DNA from: Brooklawnia sp937867175
GTDB lineage: Bacteria > Actinomycetota > Actinomycetes > Propionibacteriales > Propionibacteriaceae
Length of the DNA: 64,000 nt
Direction: 5' to 3'
Assembly (NCBI GenBank): GCA_036821905.1
Contig: DAISIR010000001.1
Span: 1 to 64,000 of the forward strand
The position numbers and the translations under genes are program-made. The stretch's first letter is position 1, and every line of letters begins with the position of its first letter. The notes under the pieces are model-generated. The model worked only from the letters and a program-made list of their open reading frames with translations, made no database searches and had not been told where the DNA came from. Positions 60,767 to 64,000 of the stretch are shown piece by piece.

Positions 60767-61666
60767 TCAATTGGCGTCGGCGTCCTGCTCCTCAATGAAC
60801 TTCTGGACGATCGCGGTGTCCTGCCAACCCCAGCCGGCGTCCACCACGCCTTGGAACGCGTCCAGCAAACGATCGCCCTGCACGGTGGCGGTGCCGGTAC
60901 GGCTCGCCTCGTCGAGATAGGCCTTCAGGTCTTTGATCCAGAAGATGGCCGCGCCAGAAACCGCGTAGTCTTTCGCAACGTAACGCGGCCCCTTGTCGGC
61001 CATGATCTTGCTGCCGGCATAGCCACCCAGCATCAGTTCGAAGAGCTTGCCCACATCGAGACCCGCACGCTCGGCGACCACCGCAGCCTCGGCATTGGCG
61101 ACGATGTTCGCCGCGCAGATCAGTTGATTGCAGGCCTTGGCAACCTCGCCCGCGCCGGTAGGTCCGAGGTGTACCGGATTGCCGGCCGACGAAAGGTAGG
61201 GCATCGCTTGGGCAACCAGTTCGTCGGGGCCACCCACCATGATCGACAGTGTTCCGGCCTCCGCACCCACCTGGCCGCCGGACACCGGAGCATCAATGAC
61301 TCGAATCCGTCCGTCCGTTGCCCGGCTGACCTGGTCGTCGAGCTGGCGAACGGCGTCGGGCGCCACCGTCGAACAGACGACGAGCAGGACGTTGTTTTCA
61401 CCCGCCCCCGCCAACAGGCCATCTGGCCCTTCCAGCACCGCCCACACCTGTGGGACGTCGGGGACCATGAAGAAGACGAGATCAGCCCGCTCCCCCAGTT
61501 CGCGGGCATTGTCTGCCCAGACCGCCCCATCGGCCAGAAGCTGTGATACCCGCTCGGCACTCCTGTCGTTGATGACCAAGGTGTCGCCCTTGGGGAGCCG
61601 CGCGAGGATATGGCTGGCGATGGGGCGCCCCATGGTGCCAAGACCGATGAAACCGACTGTGGTCAC
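60767..61666 (-). CDS. NAD(P)-dependent beta-hydroxyacid dehydrogenase (GarR/GlxR-like)
   Basis: A 299-residue enzyme of the 3-hydroxyisobutyrate / tartronate semialdehyde reductase family. Motifs: TTVGFIGLGTMGRPIASHIL (Rossmann), APVSGGQVGAEAGTLSIMVG, and GPTGAGEVAKACNQL with the catalytic Lys. GTG 61666 has GGAGGA upstream. The longer frame reaching 62122 is antisense to the peptidase tail and rejected. No glyoxylate or valine genes are beside it to fix the substrate. Confidence 0.88.
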   Translation of the reverse strand: MTTVGFIGLGTMGRPIASHILARLPKGDTLVINDRSAERVSQLLADGAVWADNARELGERADLVFFMVPDVPQVWAVLEGPDGLLAGAGENNVLLVVCSTVAPDAVRQLDDQVSRATDGRIRVIDAPVSGGQVGAEAGTLSIMVGGPDELVAQAMPYLSSAGNPVHLGPTGAGEVAKACNQLICAANIVANAEAAVVAERAGLDVGKLFELMLGGYAGSKIMADKGPRYVAKDYAVSGAAIFWIKDLKAYLDEASRTGTATVQGDRLLDAFQGVVDAGWGWQDTAIVQKFIEEQDADAN

Positions 61667-61748
61667 GAATCCTCCATGAATCGCTGGGTTGGATTCACAG
61701 CCTAACAGTGCCGACCGGGATCGCCCCTTGGTCCGGTTGATCGCAATG

Positions 61749-62975
61749 TCAGATTGACGCGCCGTCGTCCGGGGGTGTCTCACTCCCCCAAGCCTCCGTT
61801 GGGCTAGTTTCCACCATGGTCTCGGACGACACCGGCACCGGTGGTGGTGTGACCACGCTCGACGGGGCCGGCGTGGACGCGGTGGCGCTCGGCACTTCAG
61901 TGGTGGCGGGTGGGACGGTGTCTGAACTGGACGGTGGGGCCTCGGGCTGTGACTGCGACGGCGAACTGCTCGTCGACGGCTGGAGCGTCGAGGAATCAGA
62001 CGGCTGTCCCGGCGTCGACAGCTGGGGTGTCGAAGGTGCCGGGGTCGAACCAGATGACGAGGGGGTCGGTGCAGAGCTGGATGACGGAGTCGGCGTGACG
62101 CTCGGCGCGGGGCAATCGGCACTCGCTGAGGGCGTTCCCGCGATTGGGATCAGACCCCCGGAGTCCATGGAATCGGCCGGGTCATTGGAGATGCCACATG
62201 GGTCGACTGCCTGCTGGAGTGAGGCACTCGGGGGGGCAGTGTTCGTGCCCAAGCCCGTGATGGGGGCCTCGGCGACGTTGCCGTTGCCGAACGTGGTCGG
62301 GTTCGCCGACGGGTTCCCGGTCAGGTACGGCATGGGGTCGGTGAAGCCGCCGTTGACCATGATCTCGAAATGCAGATGACAGCCGGTGGAGCGCCCGGTG
62401 GTGCCCACCAACCCGACTGCATTCGATTGGGTCACCTCATCACCGATCAGGACTGTGATCTGCTGCAGGTGGTTGTACGAACTGGTGATGCCTTCACCAT
62501 GATCGATGACCACTCGGTTCCCGTAGCCCCCGGCGGGGCCGGCGAACGTCACCTTGCCAGGACGCGTGGCACCCACCGGGGTGCCGCACGGGTCGCCGAA
62601 GTCGATGCCGCTGTGGAAGGCGCTGCCCCCAGTGAACGGGTCGGAACGATAGCCGAATCCGGAAGTGATCAGCTTCGACGGCGTCGGCCACAGCCAGCGG
62701 CCATTGTCCGGCCCTGCCGAAATCCCCAGCGAGTCAGCACCGGAGGCGGCGGCCGCCGCAGTCGCCGAACCGCCCAACGTGGTCTGGTCCACGTTGGTCC
62801 GCGGTCCACCGATGCCGGCGCTGAGCGATCGCTCGTCTGCCACCGAATGCGAGTGCCGAGGTGCGATCGCCACCAAGGAGACGTCCTGACTGGTATTGGC
62901 AGCCTGCAGGGTGGGCAGCGAAACTAGTGCTGCAGCACACAGCAGCCCGAAGAGGCTCTGCTTCGAACCGGTCAT
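61749..62975 (-). CDS. Secreted M23 family metallopeptidase with a Ser/Thr/Pro tail
   Basis: A 408-residue exported peptidase. A signal peptide (SLFGLLCAAALVSLPTLQA) is followed by a spacer to about residue 95. The LytM domain has SGFGYRSDPFTGGSAFHSGI with zinc His/Asp and GCHLHFE as the HxH motif. The last 130 or so residues are almost only Ser, Thr, Pro and Ala, suited to wall spanning or glycosylation. It probably cuts peptidoglycan cross-bridges. ATG 62975 (or GTG 62978) is the start. Confidence 0.9.
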   Translation of the reverse strand: MTGSKQSLFGLLCAAALVSLPTLQAANTSQDVSLVAIAPRHSHSVADERSLSAGIGGPRTNVDQTTLGGSATAAAAASGADSLGISAGPDNGRWLWPTPSKLITSGFGYRSDPFTGGSAFHSGIDFGDPCGTPVGATRPGKVTFAGPAGGYGNRVVIDHGEGITSSYNHLQQITVLIGDEVTQSNAVGLVGTTGRSTGCHLHFEIMVNGGFTDPMPYLTGNPSANPTTFGNGNVAEAPITGLGTNTAPPSASLQQAVDPCGISNDPADSMDSGGLIPIAGTPSASADCPAPSVTPTPSSSSAPTPSSSGSTPAPSTPQLSTPGQPSDSSTLQPSTSSSPSQSQPEAPPSSSDTVPPATTEVPSATASTPAPSSVVTPPPVPVSSETMVETSPTEAWGSETPPDDGASI

Positions 62976-63078
62976 CACACTCGCTTCAGATGGTCGTGGC
63001 GGGGGGGTACCGCTGTGAACAGCCTAGTCGAGGAGTCTGCACGTATCCAGAGGTCCCAGCAAACCAGGCACAACGAAA

Positions 63079-63110
63079 AGCGCCTCACCCCTGGTGAGGG
63101 GTGAAGCGCT
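63079..63110 (-). terminator. Intrinsic terminator after tRNA-Glu
   Basis: On the minus strand a stem (AGCGC, then TCACCCC with a loop and GGGGTGA, then GCGCT) is followed by TTTT. It lies just past the CCA end of the tRNA gene. Confidence 0.88.
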
Positions 63111-63115
63111 GCTCT

Positions 63116-63191
63116 TGGTAGCCCCGAGCGGATTCGAACCGCCGTTACAGCCTTGAGAGGGCCGCGTGCTAGGCCACTACACTACGGGGCC
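63116..63191 (-). tRNA. tRNA-Glu (anticodon CTC)
   Basis: The minus strand folds as a 76-base tRNA beginning GGCCCCGTAGTGTAGTGG, with anticodon loop CTCTCAA (anticodon CTC), T loop GGTTCGAATCC and an encoded CCA. The first acceptor pair is G-U. Confidence 0.95.
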
Positions 63192-63261
63192 AAGTTCAGG
63201 TTTTCGTATTCATTTGATCCGGGTCTGGTCCCCGGGCTCCAGCAGCCTAGTCTACGACTGC

Positions 63262-63336
63262 TGGTTGGGGTACTAGGACTCGAACCTAGACTGACGGAAC
63301 CAGAATCCGGCGGGCTGCCAATTACCCCATACCCCA
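63262..63336 (-). tRNA. tRNA-Gln (anticodon CTG)
   Basis: A 75-base tRNA on the minus strand beginning TGGGGTATGGGGTAATTGG, with loop TTCTGGT (anticodon CTG), T loop GGTTCGAGTCC and CCA encoded. It lies 70 bases from tRNA-Glu, the usual Gln-Glu pair. Confidence 0.95.
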
Positions 63337-63369
63337 TCGTTGCCCCCAGTGGGGCAACGACTGATTAAG

Positions 63370-64000
63370 TTACCGCAAAGCCCGGCCAGAATCCAAACCG
63401 GGGGTCCGGGTGGCCACCCGCATCCTCTGGCCGACGAACCAGGCCACGAGGGCGACCAGGCAATACGACAGCAGGTTCCAGCCCGTGGTGGCCCAGGTGG
63501 ACACCTCAACAGTCCGTGCCTGCGCGATGCCTCCGGCTGCAGCGGCGTATCCGAAGGCGAAGACGTTGTTGACAGCGTGTACCGCCACGGCCGCCTCCAG
63601 TCCCCCGGTCACCACGACAAGTGCGCCTGCCAGCAATCCGAAGCCGAACCGGTCGACCACCAACGGCAGGTTCTGCGTTCCGTGCAGCGCGGTGAAGACC
63701 GCTGCGGAGATTGCCACCGCGAGCCAGGGGCTGCGTCCTACCGCGCCTGCCGCCTGCAGCAGATACCCGCGAAAAAGGAACTCCTCTCCTGCTGCTTGAA
63801 GCGGCGCTGTCAGCAGGATCACCAGCGCCCACCAGACGAAGTCCTGGTCGGGATTCCAGGTTGGTGGGTCGCCGAGACTCGAGATCCAGTAGACCCCGTT
63901 GAGCCCGACGATGGCGATCAGCCCGCAGATGACCGCGTAGCGCCAGCGGAACCCGGGCTGTACGGAGCACAACCAGCGCGGATGGATGTGGTGCACATAG
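63370..64000 (-). CDS. CPBP family intramembrane metalloprotease, 5' end outside the window
   Basis: At least 208 residues with about six membrane helices. The active-site motif is AAGEEFLFRGYLLQ (EExxxR), followed by VFTALHGTQN and AVHAVNNVFAFGYA, which supply His and Asn ligands. The frame is open past the GTG at 63996 to the window end, so the N-terminus is probably cut. Such CAAX-type proteases may process membrane peptides; its target is unknown. Confidence 0.85.
   Translation of the reverse strand, partial: YVHHIHPRWLCSVQPGFRWRYAVICGLIAIVGLNGVYWISSLGDPPTWNPDQDFVWWALVILLTAPLQAAGEEFLFRGYLLQAAGAVGRSPWLAVAISAAVFTALHGTQNLPLVVDRFGFGLLAGALVVVTGGLEAAVAVHAVNNVFAFGYAAAAGGIAQARTVEVSTWATTGWNLLSYCLVALVAWFVGQRMRVATRTPGLDSGRALR

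Noticed and set aside
61667..62122. N-terminal extension of the beta-hydroxyacid dehydrogenase
   Set aside because: It is a frame-shifted reading of the Ser/Thr/Pro tail of the peptidase gene; a good ribosome site lies before GTG 61666.
63116..63336. tRNA genes as an integration site for the recombinases
   Set aside because: The recombinases lie 60 kb away, no tRNA 3' fragment is seen near them, and the genes beside the tRNAs show no mobile features.

Overview
The window is high-GC DNA from an actinobacterium, most likely of the Propionibacteriales. The evidence is the mix of genes: a HrdB-type primary sigma factor divergent from a SigB-type one, ClgR, DUF3046 beside recA, RNase Y, an NdgR-like IclR regulator divergent from leuCD, NrdR with a B12-dependent ribonucleotide reductase, and SOS boxes of the actinobacterial/Gram-positive GAAC-N4-GTTC type. 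Start codons are often GTG or TTG, and many same-strand genes overlap or nearly touch. No CRISPR array, rRNA or intact prophage is visible, and no gene-free stretch exceeds about 300 bases.

Left edge (1-3800): a mobile patch. Three overlapping tyrosine recombinases form a RIT (recombinase-in-trio) element. Its right end interrupts the istA gene of an IS21-family element, whose terminal repeats abut the surviving 3' end of a host gene.

Metabolic and sigma-factor segment (3800-29600): sigA with two small downstream genes diverges from sigB. Next come a TesB thioesterase, a protein made of three 31-residue helical repeats, treY with a decayed treZ, a second TesB, the HrpA helicase, phosphoketolase, an AEC carrier, a DedA-like protein and AzlCD. 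After these are a glycosyltransferase remnant, a HprK-like/PqqD fusion, a small MT0933-type protein, gamma-glutamyltransferase, an amino-acid ABC transporter and a small acetyltransferase.

DNA precursor, SOS and tRNA-modification segment (29600-46900): nrdR-nrdJ, a DUF2752 protein and an RDD protein with a long Tyr/Gly/Gln-rich tail. lexA diverges from a small SOS-box-preceded membrane protein and converges on a DinG-type helicase. Then dinG-hflX-dapF-miaA-miaB, rny, recX-recA and the DUF3046 gene all read leftward. LexA boxes lie before the membrane protein, lexA and recA, so the window holds the core of the SOS response with its regulator, inducer and a probable cell-cycle effector.

Envelope and leucine segment (47000-64000): a GH3 glycosidase, then clgR, cinA-pgsA-rimO-ftsK, thiL-ddl-plsC-leuD-leuC in leftward order, with the divergent IclR regulator. 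A beta-hydroxyacid dehydrogenase, a secreted M23 peptidase, tRNA-Glu and tRNA-Gln follow, and a CPBP membrane protease runs off the right edge.

I see no wholly new system that I can prove. The strongest leads are the LysM-less SOS membrane protein, the orphan HprK-PqqD fusion beside a glycosyltransferase relic, the 31-residue repeat protein, the prion-like RDD protein and the half-lost TreY/TreZ pathway.
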